The position numbers and the translations under genes are program-made. From Actinidia chinensis (lineage: Eukaryota; Streptophyta; Magnoliopsida; Ericales; Actinidiaceae), in assembly GCA_009663005.1 (NCBI GenBank), contig VIGQ01000940.1:1-16733 (forward strand): DNA of 16,733 nt, in the 5' to 3' direction. This document shows positions 1 through 8,105 of the stretch, one piece after another (positions within the stretch are counted from its first letter, which is position 1; the number at the start of each line of letters is the position of its first letter). The notes beneath the pieces were generated by a model. It saw only the letters and a program-made list of their open reading frames with translations. It was not told the DNA's origin and did no database searches.

Positions 1-6
1 CATTAA

Positions 7-168
7 CTCGATTTTAAAACTTGAGAAGCGGTTAGCCGAGCTGATTTGAAGCTCCGAACGCATTCATAGATATAACCAGGTTCACTTGGTAGAAAAATCC
101 GAGGGAAAAGTTAGCCGAACGTCCGCACGAAGGTTACGAGGCCCGTCCAAGTAATTTTTTACAAGTAA
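7..168 (+). repeat. B-type monomer, end of a truncated HOR unit
   Basis: This is the first complete monomer. It carries the B markers: 'gagctgatttgaagctcc', 'cattcatagatataacc' in place of the usual 'cttcactggctttaatcc', and 'atccgagggaaaagtta' in place of 'atcgataggaaagcta'. It ends with 'cccgtcc', a variant common in B copies. A C monomer follows, as after most B copies. The rest of its HOR unit lies outside the window. Confidence 0.8.
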
Positions 169-1222
169 CTCGATTAACATGCCGAGAGAGAACGGGACCG
201 AGCTGGTTTTAAATCCGAAAAGCCTTAACTGGCTTTAATCCACACTGCATTTGTAGAAAAAATCCAAAGGTACTCTACCCAAACTTGAACGAGGGTTCCA
301 AGCTTGTCCAATGTGCATTTTTTAAAAGTTAACTCGATTTTAAAAACGCGAGAAAGGGTTAGCCGAACTGGTTGAAGATCCGAACTGCTTCACTGCTTTA
401 ATCCAGTTGCACCTGGTAGAAACAGCGATAGGAAAGCTAGCCGAACTCGAAAGAGGGTCCGAGCCTGTCCGTCCAATGTAATTTTTTACAAGTTAACTCG
501 ATTAAAAGCAGAAGGGGTTACGAGCTAATTTCAAGGCTCGGACTGCCTTCCACTGGCTTAATCCAGTTGCCACTTGGTTAAAAAAATCGATAGAAAGCTA
601 CCCGAACACGAACGGAGGGTTTCAGGGCTTATCGAAATAATTTTTTAAAGTTACACTCGATTAAAATGCGAAAAAGGGGTTAACTGAGCTTGTTTGAAGC
701 TCCGAATACGAATTGCATTGCACTGGCTTAATCCAGTTGCACTAGTAGAAAAATCGATAAGAAAGCTAGCGAACTCGAACGCATGTCTTTCCTCTCCTTA
801 TTTTTATTCCAATGGACACAATTGCTTTGTCTATTTTTTTCCCTTTTCTGTTAATTTTTTCCAAGTTAACTCGATTTAAAACGGAGACTGAGGACCCGGG
901 GTTCTAGTCCGAGCTGTTCTTGAAGCTAAACTGCCTTCACTGGCTTAATCCAGTTGCACTTGTGAAAAATCGATAGGGAAAAAGTAGCCGAACTCGAACG
1001 AGGGTTCCGGCTTGTCCAATGTTAATTTCTCCCAAGTTTAACTCGAGTAAAGCGAGGAAGGGGTTATGAGAGAACGGGGGAGCCGAGCAAAGTTTGACTT
1101 GAAGCTCCGAACGTGCAATTTACTAGATATATCCAGGTCACGTGGTTAGAAAATCCAAGGGAAGTTAGTCGCACACTCGACCGAGGGGTTCAGAGCCGTT
1201 CAAGTAATTTTTTACAAGTTAA
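169..1222 (+). repeat. HOR unit 1 (left domain), 6 monomers: C-D-I-G-H-B
   Basis: Monomer starts are 169 (C: 'ggttttaaatcc', 'actgcatttg', 'ctacccaaacttg'), 333 (D: 'gagaaagggttagccgaactgg'-like), 497 (I: 'acccgaacacgaac', 'cttatcgaa'), 656 (G: 'ttaactgagcttgtttg', 'cgataagaaag'), 870 (H-like, weak) and 1042 (B: 'actagatatatcc'). Compared with the fullest left-domain unit, X and F are represented by a single I monomer. The G monomer contains an unrelated pyrimidine-rich stretch, listed separately, and the H-like monomer has a disturbed start at about 885-910. Confidence 0.65.
783..850. other. Pyrimidine-rich non-satellite stretch inside a G monomer
   Basis: After 'gcgaactcgaacgc' the expected 'gagggttccgagcctgtcc' is missing. 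In its place is about 68 nt rich in T and C ('ctttcctctcc', 'ctatttttttccc'), after which the monomer resumes at 'ttaattttttccaagtta'. The anchor-to-anchor interval is 214 instead of about 161, a gain of roughly 53 nt. I see no target-site duplication or terminal repeat. It may be an inserted low-complexity fragment or a sequencing error burst. Confidence 0.6.
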
Positions 1223-2075
1223 CCCGATTAAAATTTTAAATAAAATGCGGAGACGGGTTAGCCGAGTTGGTTTTTTTTTTTAAATACGGAAACTGCCTTC
1301 ACTGGCTTATCCAACTTGCATTTGTTTAGAAAAATCGAACGGGATAGCCTTACCCAAAAACTTGAACAAGGGTAAGGTTTCCGAGCTTGTCCAATGCATT
1401 TTTACAAGTTAAATCGATTAAACCGCGAGAAAGGGTTAGCGACAACTGGTTTGAAACTCCGAACTGCCTCCCTTGCTTTATAATCAAGCTGCACTTGGTG
1501 GAAAAATCATAGAAGCCATCCGAACTCGAACGCGGTTCGATCTTGCCAATGTAATTTTTTAAAGTTAACTCGATTAAAACGCGAGAAGGGGTTGCCAGCT
1601 AGTTGAAGCTCAGAACTGCCTTCACAGGTTTTAATCCAAGTGGTAATTAGTAAGAAAAATCGATAGGAAAGCAAAGCCCCGAACTCGAACGAGGCTCCGA
1701 GCTTGTCGAAAATAATTTTTTCACAAGTTAAATCGATTAAAACGCGGAGAGAGACGAGGAGAATGGGTTTAGGTAATGAGCATATTGAAGGCTCCGAACT
1801 GCATTCAATGGCTTTAATGAGTTGCACTTGGTAGAAAAAATTCAATAACATGGGAAACAAGCCGAACTTGAACGAGGGTTCCGAGCTTGTCCATGCAATT
1901 TTTTACAAGTTAACTCGATTCAAACACGAGAAGAAGAGTTAGCCAGCTGATTTGAAAGCTCCGAACTGTATTCACTAGAATAATCCAGGTTCACTGGTTA
2001 GAAATCCAAAGAAAAGTTAGCCGAACGCGACGAGGGGTTCCGAGCCAGTCCAAATGCAATTTTTTTACCAAGTTA
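1223..2075 (+). repeat. HOR unit 2 (left domain), 5 monomers: C-D-F-G/H-B
   Basis: Monomer starts are 1223 (C), 1413 (D: 'gagaaaggg', 'gttcgatcttg'), 1569 (F: 'cacaggttttaatcc', 'tgtcgaaaataa'), 1732 (G in its first half with 'gcattcaatggc', H-like in its second half with 'gggaaacaagccgaac') and 1914 (B: 'attcactagaataatcc'). The 1732 monomer looks like a G-to-H fusion, which would remove one monomer by unequal exchange within the monomer. The C monomer has an 11-T run at 1271-1281. Confidence 0.6.
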
Positions 2076-2411
2076 ATCGATTTAAAATGCGCGAACGGGT
2101 TGGTAGCCGACCGTTGTAACTCCGACGAAACTACCTTCACGGGCTTTAAATCCACTGCATTTGCGTAGAAAAATCCAAGGGATAGCTACCCACACTTGAA
2201 CGAGGGTTTCTAAGCTGTCCAATATAATTTTACAAGTTAACTCGATTAAAACACGAGAAAGAGAAAAGAAACGGTTAGCCGAACTGGTTTGAAGCTACGA
2301 ACTGCCTTCCACTTGATTAATCCAGTTGCACTTGCTGTAAAAAAATCGATAGGAAGCTAGCGAACTCGAAAGAGGGTTACGATCTTGTCAATGTAATTTT
2401 TTACAAGTTAA

Positions 2412-2428
2412 CTCGATTAAAACGCGAG
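2412..2428. repeat. Example of dyad 1: CTCG-N9-CGAG at the monomer anchor
   Basis: A 4-bp inverted repeat with the loop 'attaaaacg'. It spans the point I use as the monomer boundary and recurs in copies that keep the 'ctcgattaaaacgcgag' form. Confidence 0.6.
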
Positions 2429-2518
2429 AAGGGGTTAGCCGAAGCTAGTTTGAAGTCCGAATTGCTTCACTGGTTTTAATCCAGTTGCACTTGGTTTTTA
2501 GAAAAATCATAGGAAAAG

Positions 2519-2543
2519 ATAGTTGAAAAACATCCAACCCGAT
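2519..2543. other. Short non-consensus insertion in an X monomer
   Basis: Between 'aggaaaaga' and 'ggagggttcg' the sequence 'tagttgaaaaacatccaacc' and a few more bases replace the usual 'tagccgaactcgaac'. This adds roughly 17 nt. It does not match another part of the monomer convincingly. It is either a local error burst or a small filler insertion. Confidence 0.45.
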
Positions 2544-3616
2544 CAAAACGGAGGGTTCGAGCGTGTCCAAGTAATTTTTAAAAGTGAACTCGATTAAAAC
2601 ACGAGAGAAGGGGTGGGGTTGAGCCGAGCAAGTTTGAAGCTCCGAACTGCCTTATAGGTTTTAATCCAGTGGGTACTTGGTAGAAAACTCGATAGGAAAG
2701 CGGAGCGAACTCGATGAGGGTGTCAGAGTGTCGAATATAAGTTTTTACAGTACTCGATTAAAATGCGAGAAGGGGTTAATGAGCTTGTTTGAAGGTACGA
2801 ACTGAATTTTCACTGCCTTTAAATCCAGTTGCACTTGGTTAGAAAAATCGATAAGAAAGATAGACGAACTCGAACGAGAGGCGTTCCGAGCCTGTCCAAT
2901 GTAATTTTTTACAGTTTTTAACTCGATATTAAACGCGGAGAAGGGGTTAGACGAAGCGGTTTGAAGCTCTGAGGTGCCTTCACTGGCTTTCAGCCAGGTG
3001 CACTTGGTAGAAAAATCCAAGGGAAGGGGCAAGCCGAACTCGAACGAGGGTGTGGGAGGGTTCCGACGCTGTCCAATGTAATTTTTACAAGTTAAATCGA
3101 TTAAACACGGAGAAAACCGGTTTAGCGAGCTGATTTGAAGGATCCAAAACTGCATTCACTAGATTAATCCAGTTCACTTGGTAGAAAAATCTCCAGGGAA
3201 AGTTAGCCGAATTCGGAACGAGGGTCTAAGCCCGTCCAATGTAATTTTTTACAAGTTACCGATTAAAGTGAGAACGGGGGTTAAGCCGAAGTTGGTTTTA
3301 AACACCGAACTGCCTTCACTGGCTTTATCCAACTGCATTTGTTTGATTGAAAAATCCAAGGGATAGCTACCCCCAAACTGAACAAGGGTTCCAAGCTTAT
3401 CCAATATAATTTTTTACACGTTAACTCGATTAAAACGCGAGAAAAGGGTTAGCAGAAAACTAGTTTGAACCTCCGAACTGCCTTCATTGCTTTAATCCAG
3501 TTGCATTGGTTGATGAAAAATCTATAGGGAAAGCTAGCCGAACTCGAACGGGTTCTGAGCTTGTCCAATGTAATTTTTAAAGTTAACTCGATTAAAATGC
3601 CGAGAAGGGGTTAGCC

Positions 3617-3633
3617 GAGCTTGTTTGAAGCTC
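3617..3633. repeat. Example of dyad 2: GAGCT-N7-AGCTC
   Basis: A perfect 5-bp inverted repeat around the loop 'tgtttga', within 'gccgagct...gaagctccg'. It recurs in many monomers that keep 'gagct', and is weakened in D, E and J copies, which read 'gaact' in the left arm. Confidence 0.7.
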
Positions 3634-3699
3634 CGAATGCCTTCACAAGTTTTTAATCCAGTTGTACCTGGTACGAAAAATCGATAAGAAAGACTAGCC

Positions 3700-3717
3700 G
3701 AACTCGAACGAGGGTTC
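3700..3717. repeat. Example of dyad 4: GAA-CTCG-AA-CGAG-gg-TTC
   Basis: An imperfect palindrome: the arms CTCG and CGAG flank a 2-nt AA loop, and outer GAA/TTC pairs close it after a 2-nt bulge. It is the strongest hairpin candidate of the monomer and is preserved in most copies. The inversion at 4136-4147 involves exactly this segment. Confidence 0.7.
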
Positions 3718-3930
3718 CGAGCTTGTCGAATATATATTTTTTTACAAGTTAACTCGAAAAACGCGGGAGGAGAAGGGTTAACTGAGCTTGTTTGAAGCTC
3801 CGAACTGCATTACATGGCGGTAATCCAGTTGCACTTAGTAGAAAAATCTATAAGAAAAGATTAGCCGAACTCGAACGAGGGTTACGAGCCGTCCCAATGT
3901 AATTTTTATAAGTTAACTCAATTAAACGCG

Positions 3931-3967
3931 GAGAAAGAGAGAGAGAGAGAAGAGAGAAGACGAGAGA
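3931..3967. repeat. GA-rich simple repeat in an H monomer
   Basis: A 37-nt purine tract of mostly GA units, with one interrupting 'gac', sits where the consensus has 'cgagaagggg'. The flanks are normal: 'attaaacgcg' before and 'gggttagccgagctg' after. It accounts for most of the long interval of 203 bp. Slippage from the native 'gagaag' core, in the genome or during sequencing, would explain it. Confidence 0.75.
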
Positions 3968-4135
3968 AGGGGTTAGCCGAGCTGTTTTTAAAGCTCCGAA
4001 ACTGCCGCACTGGCTTTCATCCAGTTGCACTTGGTAGATTAGAAAAAAATCCAAGAGAAAGCAAGCCGAACTCGAACGAGGTTCCGAGCTTACCAAATGC
4101 AATTTTTTACAAGTTTTAACTCGATTAAAACACGA

Positions 4136-4162
4136 GAACCCTCGTTCCGAGCTTATCCAATG
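4136..4162. other. Inverted and displaced satellite segment inside a B monomer
   Basis: After 'cacga' the expected 'ggttagccgagctgatttgaa' region is absent. Bases 4136-4147, 'gaaccctcgttc', are the reverse complement of the normal 'gaacgagggttc'. They are followed in forward orientation by 'cgagcttatccaatg' (4148-4162), which belongs about 100 bp further along the monomer. Normal B sequence resumes at 'ctccgcactgcattcac'. The monomer keeps its normal length of 161. This is a junction with a small inversion, as produced by template switching at a hairpin. Confidence 0.65.
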
Positions 4163-4280
4163 CTCCGCACTGCATTCACTAGATATAATTCCGGTTCACT
4201 TGGTAGAAAATCCAAGAGAAAGTGACCCAAACTCGAACGAGGTTCCGAGTCTGTCCATGTAATTTTTTTTTGCAAGTTAA

Positions 4281-5111
4281 CTCGCTTAAATGGGAGACGG
4301 GTTAGCCGAGTTGGTTTTTAAATTCCGAACTGCCTTCACTGGCTTAATCCAACTACATTGGTAGAAAATCCAAGGGATAGCTCCCCAACTTGAACGAGGG
4401 TTCCAAGCTTGTCCATGTAAATTTTTAACACGTTAACTCGATAAAACTCTCAAAGGGTAGCCGAACTGTTTTGAAGCTCCGAACTCTGCCTTCACTTGAT
4501 TTAAACCAGTTTCACTTTGTAAGAAAACTCGTAGAAAGCTAGCCGAACTCACCGAGGGTCCGAGCTTGTCCAATGTAATTTTACAGTTAACTAGATTAAA
4601 ACGCGAGAAAGGTTAAACCGAGCTAGTTTTGAAGCTTCGAACTGCCTTCACGGCTTTTATTCCCGTTTGCACTTGGTAGAAAAATCGATAGGAAAGCGAC
4701 CCGAACACGAACAGAGGTTTCTGAGCTTGTCTAAGGTATTTTTTACAAGTTTCTCACTTACAAACTCTAGAAGGGGTAAGCCAAGCTATTTTGAAGCCTG
4801 ACCTGCCTTCAACTGGCTTTATTCCAGTGGTAGCTGGTAGAAAAATAAATCCAAGGGAAGTAACCGACGCGAACGAGGGTTCCGAGCTTGGTCCAATGTA
4901 ATTTTTTACAAGTTAACTCGATAAAAAAACACGAGAAAGCGTTAGCCGAGCTGATTTGAAGCGCCGAACTGCATTCACTAGATATAATCCCGGTTCACTT
5001 GGGAGAAAAATCCAAGAAGAAAGTTAACCCGAACTCGAAACGAGGGTTCCGAGCCAAACTCATCAGTTGACACATTAACATGGGGGTGAGTCTTGTCGAC
5101 GTGACACGTGA
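4281..5111 (+). repeat. HOR unit 5 (left domain), 5 monomers: C-D-I-H-B
   Basis: Monomer starts are 4281 (C: 'ccaactacattgg', 'gatagctccccaacttg'), 4437 (D: 'cacttgatttaaacc'), 4591 (I: 'gcttcgaactgcc', 'acccgaacacgaac'), 4753 (H-like: 'ggctttattcc', 'ccaagggaag') and 4917 (B: 'gcattcactagatataatcc'). G and F are missing. The C monomer has 'ctcgctt' at its anchor. The B monomer loses consensus from about 5055, the start of the most divergent stretch in the window. Confidence 0.6.
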
Positions 5112-5202
5112 CCCGATTGTGAGTACAGGCGAGAAGGGGTTGACACAGATACTGAGTGGTTTGGACTTCGAAAGAGTGGTCACACGGCACGGTGCGGGGG
5201 TG
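5055..5202. other. Strongly divergent stretch across a B-C monomer junction
   Basis: Two pieces do not align to the monomer: about 5055-5111 and about 5171-5202. Between them 'cccgatt' (5112-5118), 'gcgagaagggg' (5129-5139) and a degenerate 'gagtggtttggacttcgaa' keep the satellite register, so the array continues through. The first piece contains 'gacgtgacacgtgac' with a CACGTG palindrome; the second is G-rich ('ggtgcgggggtg'). I find no terminal repeats or coding signal. Strong local decay, an inserted fragment or a bad patch of read are all possible. Confidence 0.6.
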
Positions 5203-5400
5203 CTGCCTTCACGATCTTTAAGCCAGCATACAAACTGGGTAAATAAATCCAGATAGCTACCCATCTGTGAATAGGGTTCCACTTGTCCAATGTTAAGTTT
5301 ACAGTTACTCGATTAAAAGGGCGAGAAGGGGGTACCGAACTGGGGTGATAGCTCCGAACAGCCTTCGCTGCTGTAATCCATTGCACTTGGTAGAAAAAAT

Positions 5401-5440
5401 GCCGGGGTCGCATAGGAAACTAACACAAAAGCTGCGCAGG
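5401..5440. other. Local loss of consensus
   Basis: Between 'tagaaaaaat' and 'ggaaccgagggttcc' the expected 'cgataggaaagctagccgaactcgaac' is replaced by a GC-rich 40-nt stretch in which only 'cataggaaac' aligns. Together with the run of irregular sequence upstream (5055-5202) and the G-run downstream (5507-5525), it makes 5055-5525 the noisiest half-kilobase of the window. Confidence 0.5.
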
Positions 5441-5506
5441 GGAACCGAGGGTTCCGAGCTTGTCCAAGGTAATTTTTATAAAGTAAATCTGATAAAAACG
5501 CGAGAA

Positions 5507-5525
5507 GGGGGGGGGGGGGGGGGGG
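5507..5525. repeat. G19 homopolymer in an H monomer
   Basis: Nineteen consecutive G residues replace the usual GGGG of 'cgagaaggggttagcc'. Normal satellite lies directly on both sides. It is an expansion of the native G4 tract by about 15 nt and is a candidate sequencing artefact. Confidence 0.9.
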
Positions 5526-5812
5526 TGAGCCGAGTTGTTGAATCTCTGACTATTCACTGGCTTTAATCTCCATTGCCTTTGGTAGAAAAATCCAAGGGAA
5601 AGCAAAACCAACTGCGAGCGAGGGGGCGACTTGGCCAATGGAAGTTTTTTAAAAGGTAACTCGTTACAACGCGAGAACATTTGGCGACTGAGTTGGAAGC
5701 TCCACTGCATCACTAGATATAATTCAGGTTCACTTGGTAGAAAAAGCAAAGGGCAAATGTAGCTAACTCGAACTGGTTCCGAGCTTGTCCAATGTAATTT
5801 GTGACAAGGTAA

Positions 5813-5977
5813 CTCGATTAAACGCGAGAAGGGGTAGCGCCGAGCTTTTTGAAGCTCTAAACTGCCTTCAACTGCTAAAAAACCAGTTGCCTTGGTAGAA
5901 ACAATCGATAGAAATACTAGCGCCGAACTCGAACGAGGGGTTCCGAGCGTGTCCAAGTAAGTTTTTCGACAGGTAAC
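5813..5977 (+). repeat. Stray plain monomer separating a B from the next C
   Basis: This copy has plain features: 'gaagctctaaactgcc', 'accagttgcc', 'aatcgatagaaat' and 'gaactcgaacgagggg'. It lies between the B at 5660 and the C at 5978. In most units B is followed directly by C, so this copy breaks the pattern and looks inserted or left over from an exchange. Confidence 0.55.
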
Positions 5978-7154
5978 CTCGATTAAAATGCGAAACAGGT
6001 AAGCCGAGCGCGGTTTTTAAAACTTCCGAACTGCCTTCACTGGCTTAATTCCCCAACTGCAATGGGAGGAAAAAGCCAAGGGCGAGGCTCCCCAACGTGA
6101 ACAAGGGGTCCAAGCTTGTCAATGTATTTTTTTACAAGTTACTCCATTAAATCGAAAACGTTAGCCGAACGGCTTGGGAAGCTCCGAACTGCGGTCACTT
6201 GATTTAATTCCCAGTTGCACTTGGTAAAAAATCGATAGGAAGCGAGCCCGACACTCGAAGGGTTACGATCTTTCAATGTACTTTTTTCAGTTTAACAACT
6301 CGATACAAAAACGGCGAGAAGGGATTAGCCGAGCTAGGGTGAAGCGCCTTTTCCGAAATTTTTTTATTTTTTTATTTTATTATATTTTTTTTTTTTGTTT
6401 GCCTTCACTGGTTTTCCAGTTGCACTTGTAGAAAAATCGTAGGAAAGCTAACGAATCGAACGAGGGTTCCGAGCTTGTCCACTGTAAATTTTGAAAAGTT
6501 ACTCGATTAAAACACGAGAAGGGATTAGCCGAGCAGTTTGAAGCCCGAACTGCCTTCTCACGGTTTTATCCATGGTACTTGGTAGAAAAATCGTTAGGAA
6601 AGCTAGCCAACTAGAACGAGGGTTCCGGCTTGTCGAATATAATGTTTTTACAAGTTTAACGCGATTCAATGCGAAAGGGGTTAACTGAGCTTGTTTGAGG
6701 TACGACTGCATTCACTGGCGTTAAATCCGTTGCAACTTGGTAACAAAATCGATAAGAAAGAACCGAACTCAGAACGAGGGTTCCGAGCCTGTCCAATGTA
6801 TTTTTCAAGTTAAACGCGATTAAACCGAGAAAGGGTTAGCCGAGCTTTTTGAAGCTATTGATGTGCCTTCACTGGCTTTCATCCAGTTGCACTTGGTAGA
6901 AAAATCCAATGGAAAGCAAGCCGAAACTCGAACGCGTGTTTTCCGAGCTTGTCCAATGTATTTTTTTACAAGGTAACCTCAGTACAACACGAGAATTCAG
7001 TTAGCCGAGCGATTTTTTTTTTTGGGAAAGCCCTCCCCGAACGTGCATTCACTAGATTAATTCAGGTTCACTTGGTAGAAAAATCAAAGGCAAAGTTATC
7101 TAAACTCGAAACGAGGGTTCCGAGCCCGTCCAATGTCATTTTTTAATTAGTTAA
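5978..7154 (+). repeat. HOR unit 7 (left domain), complete 7-mer: C-D-X-F-G-H-B
   Basis: Monomer starts are 5978 (C), 6142 (D: 'cacttgatttaattcc', 'gttacgatctttcaatg'), 6299 (X: 'gggattagccgagct', with a T-rich insertion), 6502 (F: 'ccatggtacttgg', 'atcgttagg', 'ctagaacgag', 'gtcgaatataatg'), 6660 (G: 'ttaactgagcttgtttgagg', 'cgataagaaag'), 6815 (H: 'gatgtgccttcactggc') and 6978 (B: 'gcattcactagattaattc'). The F and D variants match those of unit 8 more closely than those of units 1-4, so units 7 and 8 share a recent origin. Confidence 0.75.
6358..6400. repeat. T-rich low-complexity insertion in an X monomer
   Basis: A stretch of about 43 nt, almost all T with scattered A, separates 'gaagcgccttttccgaa' from 'gccttcactgg'. 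It makes this monomer interval 203 bp. The satellite is normal on both sides. There is no target-site duplication and nothing upstream that resembles a retroelement, so I would not call it an inserted poly-A tail. Confidence 0.8.
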
Positions 7155-7630
7155 CTCGATAAAATGGCGAGAACGGTTACCGAGCTGGTTTTAAACCCGA
7201 ACTGCTTTCACTGGTTTTTTTAAATCCAACTTGCTTTGGTAGAAAAATCCAATGCCAGGGATAGCTACCCAAACTTGAAACGAGGGTTCGAAGCTTGTCC
7301 CAAGGTATTTTTTTAACAATTAACTCGATTAAAATACGAGAAACGTTAGCCGAACTTGTTTGCAGCCCGACTGGCCTTCACTTGATTTTAATCCATTGCA
7401 CTGGAAAAAAATCGATAGGAAGCTAGCCGAACTCGAACGAGGGTGACGATCTTGTCAAATGTAATTTTTTACAGTTAACTCGATTAAAACCGAGAAGGGA
7501 TTAGCTGAGCTATTTTGAACTCCGAATGCCTTCACTGGTTTAATCCAGTGCACTTGTAGAAAATCGATAGGAAAGCTAGCCAAACTCGAACGAGGGTTCG
7601 AGCTGTCTCAATGTAATTTTAAAAGTTAAA

Positions 7631-8105
7631 CTCGATTAAAACACGAGAAGGGATTGCCTAGCAGTTTTGAAGCTCCGACTTCCTTCACAGGTTTAATTCC
7701 ATGGTACTTGGTAGAAAAATCGTTAGGAAAGCTAGCCGCACTAGAAACGAGGGTCCGAGTTGTCGAATATAATGTTTTTACAAGTTTAACTCGATTAAAT
7801 GCGAAAGGGGTTACTGAGCTTGTTTGAAAGGTCCCGAACTGCATTCACTGGCTTTAATCCAGTGGCACGTGTAAAAATCGAGAGAAAGATGCCGAACTCG
7901 ACGGGGTTCCGAGCCTTTCCAACTGTAATTTTTACAGTTAACTCGATTAAACGAGAGAAGGGGGTTAGCCGACCGTTTTGAAGCTCTGATGTGCCTTCAC
8001 TGGCTTTCTCCAGTTGTCACTTGTAGAAAAATCCAGAGGGAAAGCTAGGGCCGACCTCGAACGAGGGTGTTCCGAGCTTGGTCCAATGTTAGTTTTAAAA
8101 GTTAA
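7631..8105 (+). repeat. F-G-H trimer, first copy of a tandem duplication
   Basis: Three monomers (7631, 7790, 7942) of 475 bp. F carries 'cttcacaggttta', 'ccatggtacttgg', 'atcgttagg' and 'gtcgaatataatg'. G carries 'ttactgagcttgtttg' and 'gcattcactggc'. H carries 'gctctgatgtgcc', 'ggctttctcc' and 'atccagaggg'. The order and variants repeat directly in the next 486 bp. Confidence 0.75.
7847..7863. repeat. Example of dyad 3: ACTGG-N7-CCAGT
   Basis: A perfect 5-bp inverted repeat around the loop 'ctttaat'. It lies in the monomer's most type-specific segment. Plain, G and H copies tend to keep it, whereas B ('actagatataatccagg'), C ('actggctttaatccaac'), J ('ctttctttaatcccg') and E ('cgcttgctttaatccag') break one arm. 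Confidence 0.7.

Larger units (their letters stand above)
2076..3257 (+). repeat. HOR unit 3 (left domain), complete 7-mer: C-D-X-F-G-H-B
   Basis: Monomer starts are 2076 (C), 2241 (D: 'cacttgattaatcc', 'gggttacgatcttgtcaatg'), 2412 (X), 2589 (F: 'ataggttttaatcc', 'gtcgaatataag'), 2753 (G: 'ttaatgagcttgtttgaagg', 'cgataagaaagatag', 'gcctgtcc'), 2922 (H: 'gctctgaggtgcc', 'ggctttcagcc', 'ccaagggaaggggcaag') and 3096 (B: 'cattcactagattaatcc'). It has the same order and number of monomers as unit 7 at 5978-7154, about 2.7 kb downstream. These two are the best examples of the full left-domain unit. Confidence 0.72.
3258..4280 (+). repeat. HOR unit 4 (left domain), 6 monomers: C-D-F-G-H-B
   Basis: Monomer starts are 3258 (C), 3425 (D: 'gagaaaagggttag'), 3587 (F: 'cacaagtttttaatcc', 'gtcgaatatata'), 3753 (G: 'ttaactgagcttgtttgaag', 'ctataagaaaag'), 3917 (H: 'ggctttcatcc', 'ccaagagaaagcaag') and 4120 (B: 'gcattcactagatataatt'). 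It is the 7-mer order with X missing. The H monomer carries a GA tract and the B monomer a rearranged first half; both are listed separately. Confidence 0.7.
5112..5812 (+). repeat. HOR unit 6 (left domain), 4 monomers: C-like, unassigned, H, B
   Basis: Monomer starts are 5112 (degenerate C, recognised by 'gatagctaccc' at about 5251-5261), 5308 (unassigned; 'gccttcgctgctgtaatcc', then a disturbed stretch at 5401-5440), 5487 (H: 'atccaagggaaagcaaaacc', with a 19-G run) and 5660 (B: 'catcactagatataattc'). This is the shortest and least regular unit of the left domain. Confidence 0.5.

Noticed and set aside
783..850. Small transposon insertion
   Set aside because: No terminal inverted repeats or target-site duplication, and part of the monomer is replaced rather than interrupted.
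5090..5115. Promoter or regulatory element at the CACGTG motif
   Set aside because: It occurs once, in the most disordered part of the array, with no gene nearby. A six-base palindrome is expected by chance in a window of this size.
5420..5956. Longest open frame, 178 codons on the minus strand, and many shorter frames on both strands
   Set aside because: They lie wholly inside the satellite. Similar peptide fragments recur with the monomer period, and the frames end at random indels. No domain, signal peptide or plausible start context is visible.
6358..6400. Poly-A/T tail of an inserted retroelement
   Set aside because: Satellite sequence lies directly on both sides, with no element body and no target-site duplication. 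Low-complexity expansion fits better.
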